Source: Hymenobacter jeongseonensis (GTDB lineage: Bacteria; Bacteroidota; Bacteroidia; Cytophagales; Hymenobacteraceae). From it: a DNA stretch of 64,000 bases. Shown here one piece after another: positions 37,496-47,934 of the stretch (positions are counted from its first letter, which is position 1; each line of letters begins with the position of its first letter). The stretch lies in contig NZ_JADQDQ010000002.1 in the NCBI RefSeq assembly GCF_015694725.1, positions 310,001-374,000 on the forward strand, in the 5' to 3' direction. The notes under the pieces are model-generated. The model saw only the letters and a list, made by a program, of their open reading frames with translations. It ran no database searches and was not told the origin of the DNA. The translations under genes were made by a program, and so were the position numbers.

Positions 37496-37515
37496 CAACC
37501 AATTCTACATTGCTT

Positions 37516-38439
37516 ATGCCTTCATCCCAACACAAGCTTTTGAACACGAATACGCTCTCCTATGAGCAGTTCCAAGCTACTACTAACCGATATGCTACCT
37601 GGCTTGCGTTGAGGGCTAAGAATACCTATCCTTATGCGAATGACCCTGGCTTCGCTAAGGACTTCATGCTACGAGGGTTTAGCTTACTTATCAATGAGCC
37701 CCAGGATGGAATAGGTAAGGCAGTTATTGATCGCTTTGACGTTAGCTACAAACTCGGACTGTCGCTCAGGGCAACGTTGATCCACTTGCTAACAGAGGTA
37801 ATTTCCGAGAAGCGAAAAAATGAGGCCCACTTTCCAAAGGTCACCCATAAAATCGTGGTCAAAAGATGGGGTAAAGTACCGCTGCCGTGGATTAGCCACC
37901 GCGAACGCTATGAAGATGGCATTTTGGAATCCAGAATTTACCGTAGAAATGTTGAAAGCGTTAAAGTGCATAGATTCCCTGGGCTGTACGAAGGAGCGCT
38001 TGTGAGTGAACCCAGCATGAGAAATTTATGGCATTTTTTGATATCTGTTTACGCCGCACGTAAACTGAATACTATGTATGAAAACTATCAATCAGGAAAT
38101 CGCCCGCTTGCCCTGTACCACGCAACCCCCGAGGAGATTGCCAAGGAAGTCGAGGATACCAATCCAGTTGGCAGCAATAACAAGCCTTTGAAAAAGATGC
38201 AATGGCAAGGTCCACAAAACCGATTAGCGGAGCTCTTCATTGTTCTTGAGGAAAAGAACTGGATTACTGCACCCGTAGCTGGCGCAATTCAACGAGCGTT
38301 CAATCCTGCGGTTTCAATAGCAGACTATCTCAAACCGAACAAGACAGAAAAGTCTAACAAACGCCATTATTCAAGGGTATACACTGCAGAATACACTGGC
38401 ATATTCGACTGCATTCCAGACAACCTGGAGAAAGTTTAA
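37516..38439 (+). CDS. RteC-like protein of the integrated element
   Basis: From the ATG at 37516 the protein has 307 residues. The C-terminal third resembles RteC, a regulator carried by Bacteroides mobile elements: KKMQWQGPQNRLAELFIVLEEKNWI is followed by a region where RteC has its F...F.....Y tail, here AIQRAFNPAVSIADYLKP. The N-terminal two thirds (Y..F....NRYATWLALRAKN, then ERYEDGILESRIYRRN) match nothing I know. There is no membrane segment or catalytic motif. As the first gene inside the left end it may regulate excision or replication. The RteC assignment is by pattern only. Confidence 0.55.
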   Translation: MPSSQHKLLNTNTLSYEQFQATTNRYATWLALRAKNTYPYANDPGFAKDFMLRGFSLLINEPQDGIGKAVIDRFDVSYKLGLSLRATLIHLLTEVISEKRKNEAHFPKVTHKIVVKRWGKVPLPWISHRERYEDGILESRIYRRNVESVKVHRFPGLYEGALVSEPSMRNLWHFLISVYAARKLNTMYENYQSGNRPLALYHATPEEIAKEVEDTNPVGSNNKPLKKMQWQGPQNRLAELFIVLEEKNWITAPVAGAIQRAFNPAVSIADYLKPNKTEKSNKRHYSRVYTAEYTGIFDCIPDNLEKV

Positions 38440-38541
38440 TAACTGGTAATCAGCTACACAAGTAATCACTGTGAACACTTTGGGGATTACGGAACGTGAC
38501 GTAATGTGCTTTCTAGGGGCAGTTCTCATCAACTGTTCCCC

Positions 38542-38886
38542 ATGCAACTCACAGTCATTTCTCTCTCCCCTGACGACCTGCGGCAAGTAATCCGCGAGGA
38601 AGTCGAACGAATTGTCCGACGGCCTAGCCCCGCTCTCACCGAGCCGCTTCGTTACCTCTCCATCTCTGACGCTGTCCAAAAGCACAGGGTCAGCAAGTCA
38701 TTCCTCTACCGCCTTTCCTCGGAGCGGACCATCTCGACCCGCCGTGTTGGTAAAAGCGTTGAGTTTGATGCGCAAGAATTGGAAGCGTATTTCGATAAGA
38801 CGGCAAGGAAGTCGATTAATACCATTGATGCCAACTTAAGGAAGGAAGGCGTTTTCCCCACATTAAAGGGAAAGCACCATGTCTAA
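38542..38886 (+). CDS. Excisionase-like helix-turn-helix protein (HTH_17 type)
   Basis: This is a 114-residue DNA-binding protein. The core YLSISDAVQKHRVSKSFLYRLSSERTISTRRVGKSVEFDAQELEAYF is seen as LSISDAV...VSKSFLYRL...ISTRRVG and ..FDAQELEAY, the MerR-like/excisionase fold. An N-terminal helix (LSPDDLRQVIREEVERIV) is typical of Bacteroidota mobile-element versions. The start at 38542 follows from this helix; a longer frame from 38506 is open. It overlaps the next ATPase gene by 8 bases, so the two are translationally coupled. Likely role: excision factor or replication regulator. Confidence 0.83.
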   Translation: MQLTVISLSPDDLRQVIREEVERIVRRPSPALTEPLRYLSISDAVQKHRVSKSFLYRLSSERTISTRRVGKSVEFDAQELEAYFDKTARKSINTIDANLRKEGVFPTLKGKHHV

Positions 38887-39928
38887 TCAAATCAAAGAAC
38901 AAGGCGGCCACAAGTACCTTACGCCTGGTATCTTGCAGGAGCAGATCGCGAAAAAGGGCAATTTAAGTCCTCGTGAATTAGGAAAGTTCATCTCGGCTCG
39001 GACCCTGTTAGAAGGCGGAAACGACAAGATGGCAACCTTGCTCGACCCCATCCTGCCCAAAACGGGATTGGTGGCTCTGGTCGGGAGCAGCGACACGGGC
39101 AAATCGGCTTTCCTGCGCCAACTCGCTTTGGCTGTCGCGCTGCGGGATAAAACGTTTATGGGCTTGCCCCTCTCGCTAACACATGGGCGAGCCGTGTACG
39201 TGAGTACCGAGGACGACCAGCGCAGCTTGGCCTTCTTAACTAGAAAGCAAATAAGGGGACGTAGCAATGGCATCGAAGAGTATGAGGGGCTTTTATACCT
39301 TTTCGAACACGACGGCTTGGTTGACCAACTAGATGAATTGCTATCGCTTTACCCAGTGGATTTGATCGTTCTGGATGCATTCAGTGATTTATTTGAGGGT
39401 CGGCTTAATGACAGCCAGTTTGTACGGGCCTTCTTCAAGCCTTTCCACCAGCTCACAGTCAAGCATGATTGCCTCATCGTTCTCTTACACCACACCGGTA
39501 AGTACCGCGACGAGCAGGTACCATCGAAGCACCATGTGGTAGGTTCACAAGCTTTTGAAGCGAAGATGCGCATGGTGATGGAATTGCGGGTAGACCCCAT
39601 CTATTCCGAAAAGCGCCACCTCTGTATTTTGAAAGGCAACTACCTGGGGCGGGAAGACAAGAAGGACAGCTATGTTCTCACATTTGATGACGACCTGACT
39701 TTCCAGGAAACAGGTGAGCGTCAATCCCTTGAAACACTTACTAAACTCCCAAACGCTGGGAGTGATGGCGCCGGCGAAAAATCGACTGGCTACACTCAGG
39801 AAAAGTGTGAAACTGCGGCTAAGATGCGGAACGAAGGCAAACCGCTAGCAGATATTGCTGAAGCCCTGGGGTATGCCAATAAGAGCACTGTTTCACGCAT
39901 GTTGAAGAAATTCGACGGCCTTTCTTAA
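38879..39928 (+). CDS. RepA-like AAA/RecA-fold ATPase
   Basis: The 349-residue protein is probably a hexameric replicative helicase or helicase loader like plasmid RepA. Walker A GSSDTGKS lies at residues 69-76 after LVALV, the Walker A' strand YVSTEDD near 103, and Walker B LIVLDAFSDLF near 161-171, followed by VLLHHTGK. This pattern (P-loop, STED, LDAF, LHH) is typical of RSF1010 RepA-like ATPases of Bacteroidota elements. The C-terminus (about 311-345, AAKMRNEGKPLADIAEALGYANKSTVSRMLKKF) adds a helix-turn-helix. It is coupled to the upstream HTH gene, and the TOPRIM-like gene follows after 6 bases. Confidence 0.85.
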   Translation: MSNQIKEQGGHKYLTPGILQEQIAKKGNLSPRELGKFISARTLLEGGNDKMATLLDPILPKTGLVALVGSSDTGKSAFLRQLALAVALRDKTFMGLPLSLTHGRAVYVSTEDDQRSLAFLTRKQIRGRSNGIEEYEGLLYLFEHDGLVDQLDELLSLYPVDLIVLDAFSDLFEGRLNDSQFVRAFFKPFHQLTVKHDCLIVLLHHTGKYRDEQVPSKHHVVGSQAFEAKMRMVMELRVDPIYSEKRHLCILKGNYLGREDKKDSYVLTFDDDLTFQETGERQSLETLTKLPNAGSDGAGEKSTGYTQEKCETAAKMRNEGKPLADIAEALGYANKSTVSRMLKKFDGLS

Positions 39929-39934
39929 CGACCA

Positions 39935-40966
39935 ATGAATGACTTCAAATTCATTCTAGAGCGCTTTACAAAGCCGTCTAGTCGATACACATGCCCTTCC
40001 TGCGAGAAGGTTCGACAATTTACACGCTACATAAGTACCGAAACCGGCGAGCATGTTAGTGAAAGGGTTGGTCGCTGTAATCATGAAAATTCATGTAGCT
40101 ACCACTATACGCCCAAGCAATACTTTGCTGACCATCCCGATGGTAACTCGCCCACTGCACTTTACAGGCCTACTTCTTCGACTAAACTCGCCGCTCTTAA
40201 GCCCATCATCGGCACTCTGCCCTCGGACGTAGTTGAGCGTTCGCTAGGCCACTACGCAAACAATGCTTTTGTGCGTGGTTTAAGCATTCTACTAACGGAG
40301 GAAGTAGCCTTGGACTTGGCCTGTCGATACTACATCGGAACGGCTCGTGGAGGTGGCACCATATTTTGGCAAGTAGATGAGCTCTACAAGGCGCGCACCG
40401 GTAAGATCATTAGCTATGATGCAGAAACCTTAAACCGCCTCAAAAAGAACCCTGATGGAAGTGACATTTTTCCTCAATGGGCACATACCAAGTTGCGGCA
40501 ATCTGACTTTCATCTACGTCAATGCCTTTTCGGTCAGCACCTACTGACGGCGAGTGATTCCAAGCCCATCGCAGTAGTGGAATCTGAAAAGACGGCAGTG
40601 ATTTGTTCAGTATACCTACCAGAATTCCTATGGATGGCTACTGGTGGGTGTGGAGCCCCACAGTTCAAGTACCCAGAGGTGTTAACGGCTTTGCGCCACC
40701 GAGAAATTCACTTGTTTCCTGATACAGGAGCAACCGATAAATGGAACGCCTGTGCAAAGGAAATGCACAAGGCTATGCTCCGTGTACAAGTACACTCCGA
40801 TTTGGAAGATGCCAACCTAGGACGCCCGTCAAACTGGGACTTAGCCGATGAATTTTTAGCTTTTGCTCAACCCATAATGCTAGAGACAGGACCAGTCCGA
40901 TGGGCAATTACGGAACCGAACGGCTACCCGATTTTTTGGGACTACCCAGTAAACAATCGTTTATAA
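39935..40966 (+). CDS. DUF6371-type zinc/TOPRIM-like primase-related protein
   Basis: The 343 residues begin with a four-Cys zinc ribbon (Cys20, Cys23, Cys48, Cys54; CPSCEKV... and RCNHENSC), as in DnaG/phage primases. A TOPRIM-like region from about residue 208 has PIAVVESEKTAVIC (the conserved Glu) and HLFPDTGATDKWNA (the conserved D-x-(D/G) area), with WMATGGCGAPQF between. It would work with the RepA-like ATPase 6 bases upstream to start replication of the excised element. Catalytic activity is not proven: the last acidic motif is DTG, not DxD. This type of gene pair is common in Bacteroidota mobile elements. Confidence 0.75.
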   Translation: MNDFKFILERFTKPSSRYTCPSCEKVRQFTRYISTETGEHVSERVGRCNHENSCSYHYTPKQYFADHPDGNSPTALYRPTSSTKLAALKPIIGTLPSDVVERSLGHYANNAFVRGLSILLTEEVALDLACRYYIGTARGGGTIFWQVDELYKARTGKIISYDAETLNRLKKNPDGSDIFPQWAHTKLRQSDFHLRQCLFGQHLLTASDSKPIAVVESEKTAVICSVYLPEFLWMATGGCGAPQFKYPEVLTALRHREIHLFPDTGATDKWNACAKEMHKAMLRVQVHSDLEDANLGRPSNWDLADEFLAFAQPIMLETGPVRWAITEPNGYPIFWDYPVNNRL

Positions 40967-41031
40967 ACGAATTTTCCAGAGGTCTATAAACCATTATAAG
41001 CCTTCACAATGTAATTAAATGCAGCACTTTC

Positions 41032-41640
41032 ATGAAAGAGCATCAAGAAAATACAGATCGCAAATGTCTATGGTGTGGCTCTAACGTGGAGGGCCGCTCT
41101 GATAAACAGTATTGTAATAGGACATGCAAATCGCGCTATCATAACCGCGAAAAGGCAAATACTTCTACTTTTAATTCCGAGTATGATACACGTATAGCGC
41201 CCCCCTTGCATTCCCCCTTACTTGAAACAAACAAACGAAGGGTATATGCAATCGCTACTTTGCCTCAAAACAAGGCCCACCAAATCCAAAAACGACTTCA
41301 ACGGCTTCATAGAATATATACTACTTTGGTAGTTGAATTTATAGAGGCAATTGGGGGATATTATTCCTTCGATGATATTAATGGGTTCATTGAAGACTTA
41401 GGTAAAGCCACCAGACAGTATCGCCAGCATCCCGGATTGATGATAGCTGGCCATCCGGCTACCAGACGGCTAGCAGACCTTTACTTTATAATTGACCATT
41501 TTCATGAAATGCAAGAAATCATGGAAAATGAAGAAGGTGAAGAAGATGAAGTTTCTAACTTAGAGCCCGCACAAGCTTGTGTGAGATGTTCAAAAGAAAT
41601 CCGGAACACGCTTCGAGAAAACCTATTAGGTGAGGCATGA
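41032..41640 (+). CDS. Small zinc-finger protein of unknown function
   Basis: The 202-residue protein begins with a compact C-x2-C...C-x3-C site (Cys12, Cys15, Cys28, Cys32) ending CKSRYHNREK, a treble-clef-like finger often seen in small element-borne proteins. The middle is helical and charged, and the end is acidic (ENEEGEEDEVSNLE) with a further Cys pair (ACVRCSKEI). No enzyme motif is visible. It follows the primase-like gene by 65 bases and ends just before a large hairpin, so it is probably the last gene of the replication module. Function unknown. Confidence 0.65.
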   Translation: MKEHQENTDRKCLWCGSNVEGRSDKQYCNRTCKSRYHNREKANTSTFNSEYDTRIAPPLHSPLLETNKRRVYAIATLPQNKAHQIQKRLQRLHRIYTTLVVEFIEAIGGYYSFDDINGFIEDLGKATRQYRQHPGLMIAGHPATRRLADLYFIIDHFHEMQEIMENEEGEEDEVSNLEPAQACVRCSKEIRNTLRENLLGEA

Positions 41641-41644
41641 GAAT

Positions 41645-41722
41645 CAGCGCTTAGAAAAGCGTTGCTGTTGCCTTAAGTTCTCTAGAGAATTCACGGCAAC
41701 GGCAACGCTTTTCTAAGCGCTG
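41645..41722. repeat. 28-bp inverted repeat (hairpin) between replication module and hsdM
   Basis: Arms at 41645-41672 and 41695-41722 match at 27 of 28 positions (core AGCGCTTAGAAAAGCGTTGC) around a 22-base spacer. It lies 4 bases after a stop codon and is followed by TGTTTGACTT. It could be a strong terminator or a boundary that insulates the restriction genes. Confidence 0.85.
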
Positions 41723-41797
41723 TTTGACTTGATGGTTTCGAACTTGACTATGGTTGGATAACTTGCACCTCACGCTAGCTTAGCGGCTTATATTGCA

Positions 41798-41829
41798 TGC
41801 CCGGAAACCAAATGGACGGTTTCCGGGCA
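41798..41829. promoter_or_regulatory. Perfect 12-bp palindrome just before hsdM (operator or leader hairpin)
   Basis: TGCCCGGAAACC (41798-41809) and GGTTTCCGGGCA (41818-41829) are exact reverse complements with an 8-base spacer. The second arm ends 7 bases before the hsdM ATG. In DNA it could be an operator; in mRNA it would fold over the translation start region. Confidence 0.65.
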
Positions 41830-41836
41830 CATTTAT

Positions 41837-43411
41837 ATGACTGATAACCAACTAGAAAAAACTCTTTGGAGCGCAGCCGACAAGCTGCGGGCCAACATGG
41901 ATGCCGCCGAATACAAGCATGTTGTACTCGGCTTGATTTTCCTCAAATATATTTCCGATGCCTTCGAGGCCAGGCACCAGCAACTCGACCAAGAGTTAAG
42001 TGACCCCAAGAGCGACTACTACGTGGCCGAGCCAGAGGCCCGCTACGGCACGCTAGAAGACCGCGACGAGTACACGGCCGAGAATGTGTACTACGTGCCG
42101 CCAGCGGCCCGCTGGAAGTACCTGCAAAGCCACGCCAAGCTGCCAACCATCGGCACCGAGCTCGATGAAGCGATGGAGGCCATTGAGCGAGACAATGCCC
42201 GACTAAAGGGTGTGCTGCCCAAGATTTACGGCCGGCCCACGCTGGACAAGATGCGCTTGGGCCAACTCATTGACCTTATCGGCACCATTGGCATGGGGGG
42301 CAGCGGGCACATGAGCAAGGATTTGCTAGGCCGTGTGTATGAGTACTTCCTTGGCCAATTTGCCGATGCTGAGGGTAAGAAGGGCGGGCAGTTTTATACT
42401 CCGGCCAGTATTGTGCAACTGATGGTAGCCATGCTGGAACCCTACAAAGGCCGCATCTATGACGGTGCGTGCGGTAGCGGAGGCATGTTTGTGCAGAGCG
42501 ACAAATTCATTGAGCAGCACCGGGGCCGCAAGGATGATATTTCGGTATATGGGCAGGAAAGTAACCCCACTACCCACCGGCTGGCCCGCATGAACTTAGC
42601 CATCCGGGGCATAGAGGCCACCATTGAGTTGGGCGACACGCTGCTGCACGATGCCTTCCCCGACCTTAAGGCAGATTTTGTGCTTGCCAACCCCCCCTTC
42701 AACATCTCGGACTGGAACGGCGAGCAGCTGCGGGACGACCGCCGCTGGAAGTACGGGGTACCGCCCACTGGCAACGCCAACTTTGCATGGCTCCAACACT
42801 TTGTTCACAAGCTCTCATCGCGGGGACGGGCCGGCATCGTGCTGGCCAATGGTTCCATGACCAGCTCCTCGGGCGGCGAAGATGTCATACGCCGACAGTT
42901 GGTAGAAGCCAACCTGGTGGACTGCATGGTGGCCTTGCCTACTCAGTTGTTCTTCAATACTCAGATTCCGGCCTGCATCTGGTTTTTGGCGCGAGACCGA
43001 GCCAGTAACTCTCAACGTGACCGGAGCAGCGAAATCCTATTCATCGACGCCCGTCAAGTGGGCTCTATGATTAGCCGCCGCAACCGTGAGCTGACCGAAG
43101 CTGATATCCGTCGTGTGGCCGATGTGTACCACAACTGGCGCTGCCAAGACTCCACTGTAGCTCTTGGCGAAGTGCCCATGTTGTATCAGGATGAGCCGGG
43201 CTTCTGCCGCGCTGCACCTGTGTCAGAGGTGCAAGCCCAAGGCTGTGTGCTTACTCCAGGGCGTTATGTGGGCACAGAGAACGTTGAGGATGTAGAAGAA
43301 CTTAACGAGAAGGTACAAGTTCTTTCCTCCGAATTATTTGCTCAATTTGAAGAAAGTTGCTTACTGGAAAAGGCTATTAAAAAAGCGCTTATCGAAATTA
43401 GTTATGAGTAA
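41837..43411 (+). CDS. hsdM: Type I restriction-modification DNA methyltransferase subunit M
   Basis: HsdM makes N6-methyladenine at the site chosen by HsdS. The 524 residues have the N-terminal helical HsdM domain (about 5-135), then SAM-binding motif [11 protein letters not shown] at 209-218 and the adenine-methylase catalytic motif NPPF at 285-288, with [15 protein letters not shown] before them. All key residues are present. It is the first gene of hsdM-hsdS-hsdR and overlaps hsdS by 8 bases. The palindrome at 41798 is its only obvious control site. GC-rich, unlike parts of hsdS. Confidence 0.96.
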   Translation: MTDNQLEKTLWSAADKLRANMDAAEYKHVVLGLIFLKYISDAFEARHQQLDQELSDPKSDYYVAEPEARYGTLEDRDEYTAENVYYVPPAARWKYLQSHAKLPTIGTELDEAMEAIERDNARLKGVLPKIYGRPTLDKMRLGQLIDLIGTIGMGGSGHMSKDLLGRVYEYFLGQFADAEGKKGGQFYTPASIVQLMVAMLEPYKGRIYDGACGSGGMFVQSDKFIEQHRGRKDDISVYGQESNPTTHRLARMNLAIRGIEATIELGDTLLHDAFPDLKADFVLANPPFNISDWNGEQLRDDRRWKYGVPPTGNANFAWLQHFVHKLSSRGRAGIVLANGSMTSSSGGEDVIRRQLVEANLVDCMVALPTQLFFNTQIPACIWFLARDRASNSQRDRSSEILFIDARQVGSMISRRNRELTEADIRRVADVYHNWRCQDSTVALGEVPMLYQDEPGFCRAAPVSEVQAQGCVLTPGRYVGTENVEDVEELNEKVQVLSSELFAQFEESCLLEKAIKKALIEISYE

Positions 43412-44702
43412 AAATAAATGGCAAAAAACTACGCTTGGTGCTATTGCATGCCGTGAAAACGGTTTAGTAGATGGGCCTTTTGGCTCTAATCTTCCAGCTT
43501 CATCGTACACAGAACAGGGTATACCTGTAATTCGAGGCTCCAACTTGTCATTGGGAAGTAGCCGTTTCAAAGATGATGAATTTGTCTTTGTGTCAGAAAA
43601 TACAGCAGCTAAGCTTTCGCGTAGCTTATGCTTTGCAGGGGATATTATTTTTACTAAAAAAGGCACACTTGGTCAAACAGGGTTCATTCCTACGAAGCAT
43701 CGTTACAACCGTTTTCTCCTTTCATCAAATCAGATGAAACTTACGGTACAATCTGCTCTTGCTGACCCCCTGTTTATATACTATTTGGTTTCATCAGATG
43801 CTAGTAGAAAAAAGCTGATACAGGATGCATCCGTTACAGGAGTACCTAAAACCAATGTTGCATACCTTAAATCATTTCCTATTCTTCTTCCGCCTCTTTA
43901 TCAACAGCAACAAATAGCAGCAATCCTCTCCAGCCTTGACGACAAAATTGAGTTAAACCAGCGCATGAACCAGACGCTGGAGCAACTGGCCCAAACCTTG
44001 TTCCGGCAGTGGTTCGTGACATTCGATTTTCCCACCGCAGGCCGACCCTACCGCAGCAGTGGCGGCGAGCTGGTAACGTCGGAATTGGGCGAGATTCCAA
44101 AGGGGTGGCAGGTGAGCTCCCTAGAAGAACTAGGTAAAATTGTTTGTGGTAAAACACCCGCTAATAATTCAGAATTTTTCAAAGGGAGCTTGCCGTTTAT
44201 TAAGATCCCTGATATGCATGGCAACATATTCATAATAGAAACAGGCGCTACTTTAACAAGAGAGGGCGCAAATACCCAGAGAAAAAAAAGTATACCAAAG
44301 CACTCTATTTGTGTAAGCTGCATTGGCACAGTGGGACTTATCAGCATCACGTCTGAAGAAAGCCAGACAAATCAGCAGATAAATTCTATAGTTCCGAATT
44401 TGGAGCACTTCCGCTACTTTCTTTTCTTAAGTTTAAAAAACCTGAAATTGCATTTGCAAATGCTTGCGGGTGGTGGCTCTACAATACCCAATTTGAATAC
44501 TGGAAACTTCGCGAAAATCCTCTTGTCACGGCCCGATGATAATATACTTCAAGCATTCCACACTACCATAGAGCCATTATTTGATCAGATTTTAGTTAAT
44601 CAGACCCAATCCCGCACCCTTGCCACGCTGCGCGACACGCTGCTGCCGCAGCTGCTGAGCGGGCGCCTGACGGTGCGACAGGCCGAAGAGCTGGTGGCAT
44701 AA
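43404..44702 (+). CDS. hsdS: Type I restriction-modification specificity subunit S
   Basis: HsdS recognises a bipartite DNA sequence and joins HsdM and HsdR. The ATG at 43404 overlaps the end of hsdM, giving 432 residues. There are two target-recognition domains (about 1-165 and 230-390), each starting WQ(K/V)..LG or ..W and each followed by a conserved coiled-coil: [39 protein letters not shown] is the first, [32 protein letters not shown] the second. Both recognition domains are AT-rich while the coiled-coil parts are GC-rich, a mosaic that suggests domain exchange. Recognition sequence unknown. Confidence 0.94.
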   Translation: MSKNKWQKTTLGAIACRENGLVDGPFGSNLPASSYTEQGIPVIRGSNLSLGSSRFKDDEFVFVSENTAAKLSRSLCFAGDIIFTKKGTLGQTGFIPTKHRYNRFLLSSNQMKLTVQSALADPLFIYYLVSSDASRKKLIQDASVTGVPKTNVAYLKSFPILLPPLYQQQQIAAILSSLDDKIELNQRMNQTLEQLAQTLFRQWFVTFDFPTAGRPYRSSGGELVTSELGEIPKGWQVSSLEELGKIVCGKTPANNSEFFKGSLPFIKIPDMHGNIFIIETGATLTREGANTQRKKSIPKHSICVSCIGTVGLISITSEESQTNQQINSIVPNLEHFRYFLFLSLKNLKLHLQMLAGGGSTIPNLNTGNFAKILLSRPDDNILQAFHTTIEPLFDQILVNQTQSRTLATLRDTLLPQLLSGRLTVRQAEELVA

Positions 44703-44743
44703 TCTTCTTGTCTAATCTCCTACCAAGCTTTTCTTCGTCCCCG

Positions 44744-47700
44744 ATGACCGAAGACGATATAGAACAGTTCGCGCTGGAATGCCTGCAAGCACAAAGCTAC
44801 CAATACACATATGGCCCTACACTAGGCCCACCTGATAGCCCCCACGGCGGCGACGAACGCCAGCGTTACGATGACGTTGTATTGGTAGGCAAGCTGGGCT
44901 CCTTCATTGAGCGGCACAACCGCCACATACCAGCAGAGGCCCGCCACGATGCCCTGCGTCAGGTTTTGCGCGTGGGGGATGGGATAGCACTGCTGGCGGC
45001 CAACGAATCCTTCCATCGCCTTCTTACTGAAGGTGTACCTGTAGAGTACCGCGACCCAATCACCGGCGAAGTGCGGGGTGAGCGGGTATGGCTGATAGAC
45101 TGGCAGCAGCCCGAACAGAACCAGTTTCTGGCTGTCAATCAGTTTACCGTCATTGAAAACGGGCAGAATAAGCGCCCAGATATAGTGCTTTTCGTGAACG
45201 GCTTGCCACTTGTGGTGCTGGAGCTCAAAAACGCCATCAATGCCAAAGCCACCTGCAAGCAGGCCTTTCAGCAACTTCAAACTTACAAAAAGGCCATTCC
45301 GGGTCTGTTCGTGTACAATGCCCTGCTCATAGCGTCTGATGGCTTCGAGGCCAAAGCCGGGACCATATCGGCTGACTGGTCGCGCTTTGCCGCCTGGAGA
45401 GCCAAAGATGACCAGGGCCTAGCTCCGGACAACGAAAGCCAGCTTGAGACTCTATGCGCTGGCCTACTACAACCTCAGCATCTGCTCGATGTACTGCGCC
45501 ACTTCTTGGTGTTTGAGCACGCCCGCAACGGCACCATTAAGAAGTTGGCCGCCTACCACCAATTCTTTGCCGTGCGCAAAGCTGTAGTCGCCACCCAGAA
45601 AGCAGCCAGTGTGCGCGGCGATAAGCGAGCCGGGGTGGTATGGCACACCCAGGGCTCGGGCAAGAGCCTGAGTATGGTATTCTACGCTGGCCGGCTAGTG
45701 GTGAACGAGGCCCTGGGCAACCCCACGCTGGTTGTTCTCACCGACCGCAACGACCTCGACCAGCAGCTATTTCAGACCTTTTCGGACTGCTACGAGCTTA
45801 TGCGCCAGCTTCCCCAGCAGGCCGAAGACCGCGAAGACCTGCGCCGCAAGCTGAGCGTAGCAGCCGGGGGCGTGGTATTTACCACCATCCAGAAGTTTCT
45901 ACCAGACGAGAAGGGCGCACGTTACCCCGAACTCAGCGACCGGCGCAACATTGTGGTCATCGCCGACGAGGCCCACCGCAGCCAATACGACTTCATCGAC
46001 GGCTTCGCCCGCCACTTGCGCGATGCCTTGCCCAATGCTACCTACATTGGGTTTACGGGTACGCCCGTGGAAAGCACTGACCGCAATACGCAGGCTGTTT
46101 TTGGCGACTACATTGACGTGTACGACATCCAACAGGCGGTAGAAGATGGGGCCACCGTGCGCATATACTACGAAAGCCGACTGGCCAAAATCAACTTCAA
46201 GGATGGGGAAGAAGGGCTGGTAGATGCGGCATTTGATGAATTGACAGAAAGCGAGGAACTTACCGCCAAGCAGCAACTGAAAGCCCGTTGGGCCAGGGTG
46301 GAGGCCTTGGTAGGCAGCGACGACCGGGTGCGTAGTGTGGCACAGGACATCGTGCAGCACTTCGAGGCCCGCACGTCCGTGCTGACGGGCAAAGGCATGA
46401 TTGTGTGCATGAGCCGCCGCATTTGTGCCGCCCTTTACGCTGAAATCGTAAAGCTGCGTCCCCATTGGCATTCCACCGATGACAAGTTGGGCAAGATGAA
46501 AGTGGTGATGACTGGCTCAAGTTCCGACACGGAAGACCTGCAGTCCCACATTCGCAACAAAGCGGCCCGCACCGCCCTAGCCGACCGCATGAAAGACCCA
46601 GAAGATGGGTTGCAGCTCGTCATTGTGCGGGATATGTGGCTTACGGGCTTCGACGCGCCTAGCCTGCATACGCTGTATGTAGATAAGCCCATGAAGGGCC
46701 ACAACCTGATGCAGGCCATTGCGCGCGTTAACCGGGTATTTCCTGGCAAAGACGGCGGCTTGGTGGTGGACTATCTTGGCATTGCCACCGACCTGAAGCG
46801 TGCCTTGGCTACCTATACCGAAAGCGGCGGCAAAGGTAAGCCTACTCTCGACCAAGCCGAAGCAGTAGCCGCCACGCTCAACTTTCACGAAGCCGTAGTA
46901 TCCCTGCTGCACGGTTGTGATTACGGGGGGTATTTCGATCTCTCGACCAAAGAGAAGCTAACCGGCATCCTAGACCTAGCTAACTGCATCTTAGCCCTGC
47001 CCGACAACGGACGCCAGCGCTTCCTCGACCAAACGCTTGGCTTGCTCAAGACCTTTGCCATTGCCGTCCCCCATCCTACGGTGCTGGCCTTGCGCGATGA
47101 TATTGCCCTGTTCCAGGCAGTGCGTGCCTATTTGCTCAAGCTAGCCGACAGTGGCAAGCCCACTGGCAAATCCGATGAGGAAGTAGAAACCGCCATCCGG
47201 CAAATCGTCTCTGATGCCGTAGTGGCCGGCGACGTGGTGGACATCTTTGCAGAAGCTGGCCTACGAAAGCCCGATATTTCCATTCTCTCCGATGACTTCC
47301 TGGCCGAAGTGCAGGGCATGAAGCAGAAGAACGTGGCCCTGGAACTGCTGAAAAAGCTACTTAGCCAGGACATTAAAAGCCGGGCCGGCAGCAACGTGGT
47401 CCAAAGCCGCAAGTTTTCTGAAATGCTTGATGCGGCAATGAAGAAGTATCAGAATAACGTCATCACGGCTGCTCAAATCATTGACGAGTTGATTAAGCTA
47501 GCCAAAGAGCTTAAAGACCAGGACGCCCGAGGCGACAAATTCAATCTTAATAAAGACGAACTGGCCTTCTACGATGCGCTCGGAGCAAGTGAAAGTGCGA
47601 TGGAAGTAATGGGTGACGACAAGTTGCGCATTATTGCCCGCGAGTTGGTGGACATTGTGCGTAAGAATACTAGCATTGACTGGACGATGAAGGAAAGTGT

Positions 47701-47833
47701 ACAGGCCAACCTGAGACGGTTGGTAAAGCGCATCCTAAATAAATATGGATACCCACCCGATTTACAGGTTAGGGCAATAGATACCGTGCTTGAACAAGCC
47801 AAAAGGCTAGCCCTATTTAGCAATAGCGGTTAA
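44744..47833 (+). CDS. hsdR: Type I restriction endonuclease subunit R
   Basis: HsdR is the ATP-driven translocase-nuclease of the complex. From the ATG at 44744 it has 1029 residues; a TTG at 44708, 5 bases after hsdS, would add 12. The N-terminal nuclease domain has PDIVLF...VVLELK (PD-(E/D)xK motif, about 145-162). The motor has Walker A TQGSGKS near 302, [15 protein letters not shown] in [11 protein letters not shown] near 406, GFTGTP, and late helicase motifs including [15 protein letters not shown] and QAIARVNR. The C-terminal helical region is complete. The set is intact, so it should be active. It ends 101 bases from the convergent unknown gene. Confidence 0.95.
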   Translation: MTEDDIEQFALECLQAQSYQYTYGPTLGPPDSPHGGDERQRYDDVVLVGKLGSFIERHNRHIPAEARHDALRQVLRVGDGIALLAANESFHRLLTEGVPVEYRDPITGEVRGERVWLIDWQQPEQNQFLAVNQFTVIENGQNKRPDIVLFVNGLPLVVLELKNAINAKATCKQAFQQLQTYKKAIPGLFVYNALLIASDGFEAKAGTISADWSRFAAWRAKDDQGLAPDNESQLETLCAGLLQPQHLLDVLRHFLVFEHARNGTIKKLAAYHQFFAVRKAVVATQKAASVRGDKRAGVVWHTQGSGKSLSMVFYAGRLVVNEALGNPTLVVLTDRNDLDQQLFQTFSDCYELMRQLPQQAEDREDLRRKLSVAAGGVVFTTIQKFLPDEKGARYPELSDRRNIVVIADEAHRSQYDFIDGFARHLRDALPNATYIGFTGTPVESTDRNTQAVFGDYIDVYDIQQAVEDGATVRIYYESRLAKINFKDGEEGLVDAAFDELTESEELTAKQQLKARWARVEALVGSDDRVRSVAQDIVQHFEARTSVLTGKGMIVCMSRRICAALYAEIVKLRPHWHSTDDKLGKMKVVMTGSSSDTEDLQSHIRNKAARTALADRMKDPEDGLQLVIVRDMWLTGFDAPSLHTLYVDKPMKGHNLMQAIARVNRVFPGKDGGLVVDYLGIATDLKRALATYTESGGKGKPTLDQAEAVAATLNFHEAVVSLLHGCDYGGYFDLSTKEKLTGILDLANCILALPDNGRQRFLDQTLGLLKTFAIAVPHPTVLALRDDIALFQAVRAYLLKLADSGKPTGKSDEEVETAIRQIVSDAVVAGDVVDIFAEAGLRKPDISILSDDFLAEVQGMKQKNVALELLKKLLSQDIKSRAGSNVVQSRKFSEMLDAAMKKYQNNVITAAQIIDELIKLAKELKDQDARGDKFNLNKDELAFYDALGASESAMEVMGDDKLRIIARELVDIVRKNTSIDWTMKESVQANLRRLVKRILNKYGYPPDLQVRAIDTVLEQAKRLALFSNSG

Positions 47834-47934
47834 TAATGATAATTACAAGCACTGGTGCCATAGCATCAGGCAAATACACAACTCTCCATTGCGTAGCTAG
47901 AAGCACGATGGGTTTGAATGGTGCAACAGATAAC

